DNA of 64,000 bases from Nocardiopsis coralli (lineage in GTDB: Bacteria > Actinomycetota > Actinomycetes > Streptosporangiales > Streptosporangiaceae): NCBI RefSeq assembly GCF_014892575.1, contig NZ_JADBGI010000001.1, forward strand, positions 1-64,000, read 5' to 3'. The translations under genes were made by a program, and so were the position numbers. The notes beneath the pieces are model-generated. The model saw only the letters and a list, made by a program, of their open reading frames with translations, searched no databases and was not told the DNA's origin. Shown here piece by piece: positions 34,817-42,675 of this stretch; position 1 is the stretch's first letter, and each line of letters starts with the position of its first letter.

Positions 34817-35782
34817 ATGAAGCCACCCTTGCGCACGGCACTCGCCGCATCGGGTGCCTGCACCCTCCTCACCGGATGCGCGGTACTGAACGCGAGCCCC
34901 GCACCCCCCGACGACTGGACCCCCCGGGGTTCGGTCTCGGCGCTGGTCGCCTTCGCCCCGGGCGGGGGCAGTGACCGCTCCGCCCGTGTCGTCGCCGAGA
35001 GCCTCAACGACCTCGACGCCGGCTTCGACGTCAACGTGGAGAACCGGGAGGGTGGCTCCGGGGCGGTCGGCTGGGCGACCTTCATGTCCGAGCAGGGCAA
35101 CGGCAACGCGTTGCTGATCGCCGAGACCGCGCTCAACACCCTCCCCCTCCTCTACGACGTGCCCTTCACCTACCGCGACTTCACGCCGCTGACGATGTTC
35201 GCCCAGGACTCGCGCATGGTCGTCGCCGCTCAGGACGCCCCCTACGACACCTGCGAGGAGCTGGTCGAGGCCGGCGCCCAGGACCCCGTCACCATCGGTT
35301 CCAGCGGCAGGACCGGGGCCGACTCACTGGTCAACGCCGAGTTCGAGAAGAACGGCGGGCAGTTCTCCGTCGTGCCCTACGGCTCCACCGGGGAGGTCCT
35401 CACCGCGCTGATGGGCGACCAGATCGAGGTGGCGCCGGCCAGCGCCGCCTCGGCCAAGCCCTACGTGGAGAGCGGCGACTTCAAGGCCCTGTGCACCCTC
35501 ACCGCTGACCGCTACGACGACCCCGTCCTGGGCGACGTGCCCACCGCCCGGGAACAAGGGCTGGACGCGGAGGTCACCGTCTGGCGCGGCGTGCTCGCCC
35601 CCGACGGGATCGCCGAGGTCCAGCGCGACTACTGGATCTCCGCCGTGCGCGAGGCCATGGACTCCGAGACCTACCGGGACTACATCGAGGACGACCTCCT
35701 CATCCCGGCCGACCTCGAGGGCGAGGAGTTCGAGGAGTACCTGCACGAGTACGACGAGGAGATGAAGGAGGTGTTCCGGTGA
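34817..35782 (+). CDS. tctC: Tripartite tricarboxylate transporter binding lipoprotein, TctC type
   Basis: This 321-residue extracytoplasmic solute receptor has a lipobox LLTGC with Cys21. The mature start SVSALVAFAPGGGSDRSARV and the central GSSGRTGADSLVNAEF and VPYGSTGEVLTALMGD segments are typical of TctC/Bug receptors, which bind carboxylates. CGGAGG precedes the ATG. The stop overlaps the tctB start. The neighbours suggest a C4 sugar acid or other hydroxy-acid ligand. Confidence 0.88.
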   Translation: MKPPLRTALAASGACTLLTGCAVLNASPAPPDDWTPRGSVSALVAFAPGGGSDRSARVVAESLNDLDAGFDVNVENREGGSGAVGWATFMSEQGNGNALLIAETALNTLPLLYDVPFTYRDFTPLTMFAQDSRMVVAAQDAPYDTCEELVEAGAQDPVTIGSSGRTGADSLVNAEFEKNGGQFSVVPYGSTGEVLTALMGDQIEVAPASAASAKPYVESGDFKALCTLTADRYDDPVLGDVPTAREQGLDAEVTVWRGVLAPDGIAEVQRDYWISAVREAMDSETYRDYIEDDLLIPADLEGEEFEEYLHEYDEEMKEVFR

Positions 35783-36357
35783 GCGGTTCGGCTCCGAACA
35801 CCCCCGGTACCGCGCCCGCGCCCGACCGTTCGCGGTGGCCGATGCGCGTGACCCACACCGTGCTGGCGGGCGTCGGCACGCTCTTCTTCCTCGGTTCCTT
35901 CGCCTACCCGTGGATCACCGAGGAGGACGGGACCATCGGTCCGGCGGCGCTCCCCCGCGTGGCCGGGTCCCTGCTGCTGGTGGTGGCCCTGGCCCTGCTC
36001 TGGCGGGAGGAACGCTCCGGGACCGTGCTCGAGGGCGACGGCGGGGGCGAGGAGCCCGACGGCCCCACAGGTGAGGAAGGGCACGAGGCCCCGGACGAGT
36101 ACCGGGTCCGGCGCAAGCTCCTCGTCGTCGCGGTCTCCCTGCCCTGCACCGGACTGCTCATCCCGTTCCTGGGGATGCTGCCCGCGCTCGCCCTGCTCAC
36201 CCTGTTCCTGACCCTGGCCGTGGAACGGCTGCGCCCGTGGGTCGCGCTGACGGCCTCGGCCGGGGTCCTGGTCGTGTGTTACCTGCTGTTCGTCGTCCTG
36301 CTGCGGGTGCCCCTGCCCCTCGGCGTGTTCGACCCGGCCCTGTGGGGCGCCGCATGA
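35779..36357 (+). CDS. tctB: Tripartite tricarboxylate transporter small permease, TctB type
   Basis: This 192-residue membrane protein has four predicted helices separated by an acidic, Gly-rich cytoplasmic loop (about residues 82-112). This is the TctB layout. Overlaps tctC and tctA by four bases each. Confidence 0.82.
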   Translation: MSGSAPNTPGTAPAPDRSRWPMRVTHTVLAGVGTLFFLGSFAYPWITEEDGTIGPAALPRVAGSLLLVVALALLWREERSGTVLEGDGGGEEPDGPTGEEGHEAPDEYRVRRKLLVVAVSLPCTGLLIPFLGMLPALALLTLFLTLAVERLRPWVALTASAGVLVVCYLLFVVLLRVPLPLGVFDPALWGAA

Positions 36358-37856
36358 TCGACAACCTCGTCGTCGGCTTCGGTGCGGCGCTCACCCCCGA
36401 GAACCTGTTGTGGTGCTTCATCGGTGTCCTGCTCGGCACCGTCATCGGCATCCTCCCCGGGCTCGGTTCGGCCACCGGTGTGGCCATCCTGATCCCGGTC
36501 ACCCTCACCTTCGACCCCCTGACCGCCCTGATCATGCTCGCGGGCATCTACCACGGCTCACAGTTCGGGGCCACCACGACCGCCATCCTGGTGGCCACAC
36601 CGGGCGAGGCCTCGTCCGTGGTCTCGACCTTCGACGGTTACCGCATGGCCCGCGCCGGGCGCGCGGGGCCGGCGCTGGCCATCTCGGCGCTGGGTTCCTT
36701 CACCGCGGCCTTCGTCGCCCTGGTGGCGCTGACCACCGTGGCCCCGTTCTTCGCCGAGATCGCCCTCGGGTTCGGGCCTCCCGAGCTCCTGGCAGTCATG
36801 TTCCTGGGGCTGTGCACGATCGTCGTCTTCTCCGGCGGGAACCTGCTGTTGGGCGCCGCCCTCGGGCTGGTCGGGATCCTGGTCTCGACCGTCGGGGTGG
36901 ACGTCGGGTCGGGGACGCCCCGGTACACCTTCGACCAGGTGGACCTGTTCGGCGGCCTGCCCTACGTCGAGGTCATGATCGGCCTCTTCGCGATCGGGGA
37001 ACTCCTCAACCAGCTGCACCGCGGCATGGCCACACCCATCCGGACCCGGTTCCGCGACCTGTTCCTCACCAAGGAGGACCTGCGGCGCGCGGCCCCGGCC
37101 ACGGCCCGGGGGACCCTGGTCGGGTTCGTGCTCGGGTGCCTGCCCGGGGCGGGCACGACCTTGGCGTCCTTCATGGCCTACGGGGCGGAGAAGCGGTTCT
37201 CGCGCAACCGCGACCGGATCGGCACGGGGGCGATCGAGGGTGTCGTGGCGCCGGACGCGGCCACGAGCTCGGGTTCCAACGCCAACTTCGTGCCGACCCT
37301 GGTCCTCGGTGTCCCGGGCGGTGCCACCACGGCCGTCCTGCTCGGGGCCTTCCTCGTCTACGGCATCCAACCGGGGCCGCTGCTGTTCGAGAACCAGCCC
37401 ACCCTCGTCTGGGGGCTCCTGGCGTCGTTCTTCGTCGGCAACGCCATCCTCCTGCTGCTGAACCTGCCGCTGGCCCCGGTCTTCGCCCAGCTCCTGCGGG
37501 TGAGGTACTCGATCCTCTACCCGCTGATCATCGTCACGAGCCTGGTCGGGGCCTACTCCGTCAAGAACAGCATGCTCAGCGTGTGGATCGTGATCGTGTT
37601 CGGCTTCGTCGGGTACGCGATGAAGCGCCTGAACCTCCCGGTCGCGCCGCTGGTGCTGGGTCTGGTCATCGGTCCGCTCTTCGAGACGGCCCTGGTGCAG
37701 ACCTCCGCGCTCGGGGAAGGGGCGGTCCTGCCCCTGCTCGCCTCCAGCGGGACGGCGCTGGCCATCCTCGGCCTCGCGCTCCTGCTCGTGCTCGGCCCCC
37801 TGGTGGTGCGGCTCGTCCGTACTCGCACACTCCCCACACCGGAAAGGCAACCATGA
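36354..37856 (+). CDS. tctA: Tripartite tricarboxylate transporter large permease, TctA type
   Basis: This 500-residue polytopic permease has the TctA signature GILPGLGSATGVAILIP (residues ~32-48) and its inverted-topology counterpart GCLPGAGTTLASFMAYG. GIYHGSQFGATTTAIL and DAATSSGSNANFVPTLVLGVPG are also characteristic. It couples uptake to an ion gradient with TctB and the TctC receptor. The stop overlaps the pdxA2-type start (ATGA). Confidence 0.92.
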   Translation: MIDNLVVGFGAALTPENLLWCFIGVLLGTVIGILPGLGSATGVAILIPVTLTFDPLTALIMLAGIYHGSQFGATTTAILVATPGEASSVVSTFDGYRMARAGRAGPALAISALGSFTAAFVALVALTTVAPFFAEIALGFGPPELLAVMFLGLCTIVVFSGGNLLLGAALGLVGILVSTVGVDVGSGTPRYTFDQVDLFGGLPYVEVMIGLFAIGELLNQLHRGMATPIRTRFRDLFLTKEDLRRAAPATARGTLVGFVLGCLPGAGTTLASFMAYGAEKRFSRNRDRIGTGAIEGVVAPDAATSSGSNANFVPTLVLGVPGGATTAVLLGAFLVYGIQPGPLLFENQPTLVWGLLASFFVGNAILLLLNLPLAPVFAQLLRVRYSILYPLIIVTSLVGAYSVKNSMLSVWIVIVFGFVGYAMKRLNLPVAPLVLGLVIGPLFETALVQTSALGEGAVLPLLASSGTALAILGLALLLVLGPLVVRLVRTRTLPTPERQP

Positions 37857-38854
37857 CCACAGCCCACCCCCGCCCCCGCGTGGCCGTGACCCTCGGCGAC
37901 CCCGCGGGGGTCGGCCCCGAACTGGTGGCCAAGCTCCTGGCCCGGCGTGAGAACACCGCGGCCGCCGACATCGTGCTCGTCTCCGACGAGGCCGAACTGC
38001 GTGCCGCGGGCGCCGACGCCGGACTGCCCGTGGAGTACAGCACCGAACCCGGATCGGGGCTGCCCCTGCTCCACGACAACGGGGCGGCCCGTCCGGCCGA
38101 GCCCTTCGAACGCCGCAGGGCCACGGCGGCCGGCGGACGCTGGGCCCTGGCCAACCTCGGCCTCGCGCTCGACATGGTCAAGGACGGACGTGTCGACGCG
38201 ATCCTGTTCGCCCCGCTCAACAAGTCCTCGCTGCACTCGGCGGGGATGGCCTCCAACGACGAGCTGCGGTGGTTCGAGGAGGTCCTGGGCGTGGAGTCCT
38301 TCACCTCCGAGCTGAACGTGCTGCCCGGCCTGTGGACGGCCCGGGTCACCTCCCACGTCTCGGTCGCCGACGTCGACGCGGGCATCACCCGGGAGAACGT
38401 GAACCGGGCGGGGGTGCTGCTCGACCGGGTCCTGCGCGACTCCGGCCTCGACGCCCCGCGCATCGGCGTGTGCGCGCTCAACCCGCACGCGGGCGAGAAC
38501 GGCCGGTTCGGCCGCCACGAGATCGACGTCATCGCACCCGCCGTGGCCGACCTCGCCGACCAGGGGCTGGACGTCTCGGGGCCCTTCCCCTCCGACACGA
38601 TCTTCCTGCGCGCCAGGGCCGGCGAGTTCGACGGGGTCCTGACGATGTACCACGACCAGGGCCAGATCGCGATGAAACTGATGGGCTTCGACGGCGGCGT
38701 GACCATCGCCGGGGGCCTGCCCGTACCGATCTGCACCCCGGCCCACGGAACCGCCTTCGACATCGTCGGGCAGGGCACCGCCGACACCGGTTCAGTGCAG
38801 AACGCCTTCGACCTGGCGGTCGCACTGGGCCGTCGGAGCAGGTCCACGGTCTGA
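37853..38854 (+). CDS. PdxA2-type 4-phospho-tetronate dehydrogenase
   Basis: This 333-residue member of the PdxA family starts with VAVTLGDPAGVGPELV. Its three metal histidines are likely in VTSHVSVADV, ALNPHAGENG and YHDQGQIAMK. PdxA2 proteins in tetronate operons oxidise and decarboxylate 4-phospho-D-threonate or -erythronate to dihydroxyacetone phosphate. True PdxA of vitamin B6 synthesis is unlikely because actinobacteria mostly use PdxST and the gene is in a catabolic operon. Confidence 0.8.
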   Translation: MTTAHPRPRVAVTLGDPAGVGPELVAKLLARRENTAAADIVLVSDEAELRAAGADAGLPVEYSTEPGSGLPLLHDNGAARPAEPFERRRATAAGGRWALANLGLALDMVKDGRVDAILFAPLNKSSLHSAGMASNDELRWFEEVLGVESFTSELNVLPGLWTARVTSHVSVADVDAGITRENVNRAGVLLDRVLRDSGLDAPRIGVCALNPHAGENGRFGRHEIDVIAPAVADLADQGLDVSGPFPSDTIFLRARAGEFDGVLTMYHDQGQIAMKLMGFDGGVTIAGGLPVPICTPAHGTAFDIVGQGTADTGSVQNAFDLAVALGRRSRSTV

Positions 38855-38859
38855 CCCCC

Positions 38860-38879
38860 GGGGCCGGGGCTCCGGCCCC
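38860..38879. terminator. GC-rich hairpin after the PdxA2-type gene
   Basis: GGGGCCGG and CCGGCCCC pair around a four-base loop in the 74-bp gap between the PdxA2-type gene and the SDR gene. It may be partial termination or mRNA processing. Confidence 0.4.
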
Positions 38880-38928
38880 CGGGCCCGCATCTTCTCCCAC
38901 CGCACACGACCCGACGCGAAGGAGTGCC

Positions 38929-39708
38929 ATGACCGGCGGACAACCGATCCTGCCCGGGGAGCGCACGGCCGTCATCACCGGTGCGGGCGGCCCGCGCGGT
39001 ATCGGCCGCGCCCTGGCCGTGCGCCTGGCCGACCAGGGGTGGAGCCTGGCCGTCCTGGACGTGCAGGGCGACGGTGTCGACCGCCTGCGCCGCGAACTCG
39101 CCGACGCCGGCCACAGCAGTGTCCTGGCCCTGCAAGCGGACGTGACCTCCCCGGAATCGGTGGAGGCCGCCTTCTCCGAGATCGACGCGCAGCTGCCGCC
39201 CGTGGCCGGGCTGGCCAACCTGGCGGGGATCGCCAGCCCCGTTCGGCTGTTGGACGTGACCCACGAGGAGTTCCGGCGGGTGGTGGACGTCAACGTCACC
39301 GGCTCCTTCCTCATGCTCCGGGCGGCGGGCAGGCGCATGGTGGACCACGGCGTCGGCCGCATCGTCAACACCTCCTCGCTGACCGCCTTCGACGGCGGGG
39401 GCACCTTCTCCAAGGGCCCCTACGCGGCGGCCAAGGCGGGCGTGCTCGGGCTGACGCGGGGGGCCGCGCGGGAACTGGGGCCGCACGGTGTCACGGTCAA
39501 CGCCGTCGCCCCGGGCCCCGTGGACACCGACATCATGGGCGGCCGGCTCACCGATGAGCGCAAGGAGGCCATGGCCGCCGACATCCCGGTGGGGAGCGTG
39601 GCCTCCCCGGAGGAGGTGGCCGCCTCGATCGCCTTCCTGATGTCGCAGGAGGCGTGCTCCATCAACGGCGCCACCCTGCAGATCGACGGTGGAAAGCACA
39701 TGCACTGA
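38929..39708 (+). CDS. SDR-family dehydrogenase in the C4 locus
   Basis: This 259-residue short-chain dehydrogenase has an NAD(P) motif TGAGGPRGIGRA near residues 18-29, an NLAG segment, and the catalytic set NTSSLTAF / YAAAKAG. The ending CSINGATLQIDGG is typical of classical SDRs. AAGGAG precedes the ATG. It could oxidise a tetritol, tetronate or other polyol to feed the kinases, standing in for LtnD- or EltD-type dehydrogenases. The substrate is an inference from context. Confidence 0.8.
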   Translation: MTGGQPILPGERTAVITGAGGPRGIGRALAVRLADQGWSLAVLDVQGDGVDRLRRELADAGHSSVLALQADVTSPESVEAAFSEIDAQLPPVAGLANLAGIASPVRLLDVTHEEFRRVVDVNVTGSFLMLRAAGRRMVDHGVGRIVNTSSLTAFDGGGTFSKGPYAAAKAGVLGLTRGAARELGPHGVTVNAVAPGPVDTDIMGGRLTDERKEAMAADIPVGSVASPEEVAASIAFLMSQEACSINGATLQIDGGKHMH

Positions 39709-39714
39709 ACCCGC

Positions 39715-39749
39715 CCCGGTCGGGCGGGCCCCTCCCCCGCCCGACCGGG
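39715..39749. terminator. Strong hairpin between the SDR and GntP genes
   Basis: CCCGGTCGGGCGGG (39715-39728) and CCCGCCCGACCGGG (39736-39749) form a perfect 14-bp stem with a 7-base loop, 7 bp after the SDR stop. As genes continue in the same direction it probably attenuates readthrough into gntP. Confidence 0.75.
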
Positions 39750-39765
39750 CGAGAGAGGAACCGGC

Positions 39766-41274
39766 ATGGATCCACAGCTCCTGGCGGCGCTGCTCCTGGG
39801 GATCGCGACGATCGTCGTGCTCGTGCTCAAGACACGGCTGGACGCCTTCATCGCGCTCCTCCTCGCCGCGGTGCTCATCGGCGTCGTCGCCGGACAGCCG
39901 CTCCTGGGCGTGACCGACTCCATCGTCGAGGGGTTCGGGACCACCCTCGGCGACATCGGCATCGTCATCGGCCTGGGTGTGGCCATCGGCAAGCTGCTTC
40001 AGGTCTCCGGCGCGGCGGACGCGCTCGCCCGGGCCTTCCTACGCCTGTTCGGCAAGGGGCGCGAGCCCTGGGCCCTGGGCAGCGTGGGGGCGGCCGTGTC
40101 GATCCCCGTGTTCTGCGACTCCGCCTACATCATCCTCAACCCCCTGGCGCGCTCCATCGCCCGGAGGCGGCAGCGCGGCTACATCACGCTGGTCATCGCG
40201 ATGGCCGGCGGGATGGTGCTGACGCACCACTTCGTTCCGCCGACACCGGGCCCGCTCGCCGTGGCCGGCATCCTCGGCACCGACCTGGGCGCCCTGATCC
40301 TGGCCGGGATGGTCTTCACCCTGTTCCTGCTGCCGGTGGTCGTGCTCTACGCCCGGTGGATCGGGCCGAGGATCGAACCCTCCATGGATCCACGGATCCG
40401 GGAGGAGGTCTACGGCAGCGCCGGGGCCGATACCGCCGGGCCCGCCGGTCGCGGTGCGGGGTCATCCGCGGACGAGGGCCCCGGCGAAGGGACCGGCGGG
40501 AACGAGGGGAACGAGGCGGACACGGGCGCGGAAGCGGGCGCACACGAGCTCGGGACACCCCCGGACGGCTCCGCGCCCCACCGGGTCGGCGTGCTCCGGG
40601 CCTCCCTGCCGCTGTCCGTGCCGCTGCTCCTGATCGTCCTGAACACCGTGGCCACCGCGGTCGACCGGAACAACCAGGGTGTGCTCAGCGGCGACTACGA
40701 ACCGTCGGCCTGGGCGGTCCCGTTGGCCTTCCTCGGCAACCCGGTCATCGCCCTGGCCGCGGGGATCCTGCTGGCCGTGTACGTGCTGCTGCCGCGCTGG
40801 ACACCGCGCCGGAAGGTGCACGGGTGGCTGTCCGAAGCGGCCGCCTCAGCGGGGCTGATCCTGCTCATCACCGGGGCCGGCGGTGCGCTGGGCCAGGTGT
40901 TGCGCGATTCCGGGGTGGGCGACGCCCTGGCCGGGGCCGTCGGCGCGCTCGACCTCCCGGCGTTCCTGCTGCCCTTCCTCATCGCGTCCTTCGTGCGGGT
41001 CGCGCAGGGCTCGGGCACCGTCTCGATGATCACGGCCGCCTCCATCACCGCACCGATGGCCGCCTCCATCGGGGTGGACCCCCTGGTGGCGACCTTGGCC
41101 TGTGTGGCGGGCGCGATGGTGCTGAGCTACTTCAACGACTCCTTCTTCTGGGTGGTCACCCGGTTCGCGGGACTGGAGGGGACCGCGGCGCTGAAGGGCC
41201 ACTCGGGGGTGACCACGCTCGCCTGGGCGGCCTCGATCCCCCTGCTGTTCCTCGCCGACCTCGTCCTGGGCTGA
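39766..41274 (+). CDS. GntP-family gluconate/hydroxy-acid permease
   Basis: This 502-residue permease has about 12 membrane segments and family motifs (IPVFCDSAYIILNPLA, THHFVPPTPGPLAVAGILG, RVAQGSGTVSMITAASI). GntP proteins import gluconate and related sugar acids by proton symport. An unusual Gly/Asp/Glu-rich linker of about 55 residues (218-272) sits in a cytoplasmic loop. GAGGAA precedes the ATG. It is the second import system of the C4 locus after TctABC. Confidence 0.88.
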   Translation: MDPQLLAALLLGIATIVVLVLKTRLDAFIALLLAAVLIGVVAGQPLLGVTDSIVEGFGTTLGDIGIVIGLGVAIGKLLQVSGAADALARAFLRLFGKGREPWALGSVGAAVSIPVFCDSAYIILNPLARSIARRRQRGYITLVIAMAGGMVLTHHFVPPTPGPLAVAGILGTDLGALILAGMVFTLFLLPVVVLYARWIGPRIEPSMDPRIREEVYGSAGADTAGPAGRGAGSSADEGPGEGTGGNEGNEADTGAEAGAHELGTPPDGSAPHRVGVLRASLPLSVPLLLIVLNTVATAVDRNNQGVLSGDYEPSAWAVPLAFLGNPVIALAAGILLAVYVLLPRWTPRRKVHGWLSEAAASAGLILLITGAGGALGQVLRDSGVGDALAGAVGALDLPAFLLPFLIASFVRVAQGSGTVSMITAASITAPMAASIGVDPLVATLACVAGAMVLSYFNDSFFWVVTRFAGLEGTAALKGHSGVTTLAWAASIPLLFLADLVLG

Positions 41275-41340
41275 GGCGGGCGTGGGTTCACCTCGGCGCT
41301 GGACCGCCAGCTGGGTCTCTTCGGGGCCCGCCCGGCCCCT

Positions 41341-42675
41341 TCAGGTGAGCTGCATTCCCCGCGTCTCCCGGATGAAGAGGCAGGAGATACCGGTGAGGAC
41401 GCACAGGACCATGATGTAGGCCCCGAAGACCCAGCCGATCCCCAACCCGTTGAACAACTGGTTGAGGTAGGGGGCGCTCCCCCCGAACACCGCCACGGAC
41501 AAGGAGTAGGCGAACCCGATCCCCTGGGTGCGCACACGCGTGGGGAAGGACTCGGACAGGATCGCCGACAGGGCCGCGGCGGGCGCCGAGACCACCAGCA
41601 GGGCGACGGTCGTCGCCAGCAACAGCGTCCATCCGCTCGAGCTGATCATCTGGGTGAGCGGGTACTGGAGGGTGAACATGAGTACGGCGAAGATCAGCAG
41701 CATGGGGCGCCGGCCGATCCGGTCCGACAACAGGCCCCAGAACGGCAGCGAGACCAGGGCGATGACCTGCGCGATCACCGACATCCAGTATGCGGTGTCC
41801 GGATCCATGCCCTGCTGGGTGATGGCGTAGGTCGCGACGTAGGACGTCCACGTGTAGTGCGCTGCGGTGATGCCGGAGATCATCGCGATCATGACCAGCA
41901 CGGCCTTGGTGATCTCACGACGGCCGGCGGCCGGTTCGGCCGGCTCCGACTTCTCCGGCTGTTGCTCCTCGCGGCCCTCCCGCGCCTGGTCGGCCTCGAA
42001 GACGTCGCTCTCGTCCATGCCGCGCCGCAGGTAGAGCGCGACCACGGCGAGCAGGGCGCCCAGCAGGAAGGGGATGCGCCAGCCCCACTCGGCGACCGCC
42101 GACTCCGACAACACGGTGGTGATCGCCCCGCCGAGGCTGTAGGCGAGGACGGAGCCGCCGTAGATGGCGATGAAGGCGACGCTGCCCCACATGCCGCGCC
42201 GGTGGGGCGGGGCGATCTCGCCGACGTAGGAGTAGGCGGTGGCCGACTCCCCGCCGTGCGCGAAGCCCTGGAGGACGCGGGCGCTGAGCAGGATGAGCGA
42301 GGCCCAGGCGCCGATGGTCTCGTAGGTCGGCATGACCCCGATGACCATGCTTCCCGCAGCCATCATGAGCAGGGTGGTGATCAGGACGAATTTGCGTCCG
42401 CGCCGGTCCGCGATGCGTCCGAACACGATGCCGCCGAGGGGGCGCATGAGGAACCCGACCGCGAAGACGGCGAGGGTGGACAGCAGCGCCGAGACCGGAT
42501 CGCCCTGGTGGAACATCACGGCGGCGATGAAGGGCGTGAAGACCGCGTAGGCGCTCCACTCGTACCACTCGAGTACGTTGCCCACGGTGCTGGCCAGCAG
42601 GGACTTCTTCCTGGACCGGTGTGTGGGCCCCGAGGAGGGCGGGGGCGGCCCGGTGCGGCCGGTGGGGGCACTCAC
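41341..42675 (-). CDS. MFS permease, metabolite:H+ symporter (MHS) type
   Basis: This 444-residue 12-helix transporter has GNVLEWYEWSAYAVFTPFIA near the start, RPLGGIVFGRIADRRGRK between helices 2 and 3, and RVLQGFAHGGESATAYSYVGE on helix 4. These are marks of the MHS family (ProP, KgtP, ShiA). Members carry carboxylates and betaines. The GTG start at 42675 overlaps the stop of the AMP-ligase gene (GTGA), so uptake and CoA activation of one substrate are linked. Confidence 0.85.
   Translation of the reverse strand: MSAPTGRTGPPPPSSGPTHRSRKKSLLASTVGNVLEWYEWSAYAVFTPFIAAVMFHQGDPVSALLSTLAVFAVGFLMRPLGGIVFGRIADRRGRKFVLITTLLMMAAGSMVIGVMPTYETIGAWASLILLSARVLQGFAHGGESATAYSYVGEIAPPHRRGMWGSVAFIAIYGGSVLAYSLGGAITTVLSESAVAEWGWRIPFLLGALLAVVALYLRRGMDESDVFEADQAREGREEQQPEKSEPAEPAAGRREITKAVLVMIAMISGITAAHYTWTSYVATYAITQQGMDPDTAYWMSVIAQVIALVSLPFWGLLSDRIGRRPMLLIFAVLMFTLQYPLTQMISSSGWTLLLATTVALLVVSAPAAALSAILSESFPTRVRTQGIGFAYSLSVAVFGGSAPYLNQLFNGLGIGWVFGAYIMVLCVLTGISCLFIRETRGMQLT

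Noticed and set aside
37853-38854. PdxA of vitamin B6 synthesis
   Set aside because: It lies in a sugar-acid operon with TctA and SDR genes, and the deoxyxylulose-dependent B6 pathway is not expected in actinobacteria.
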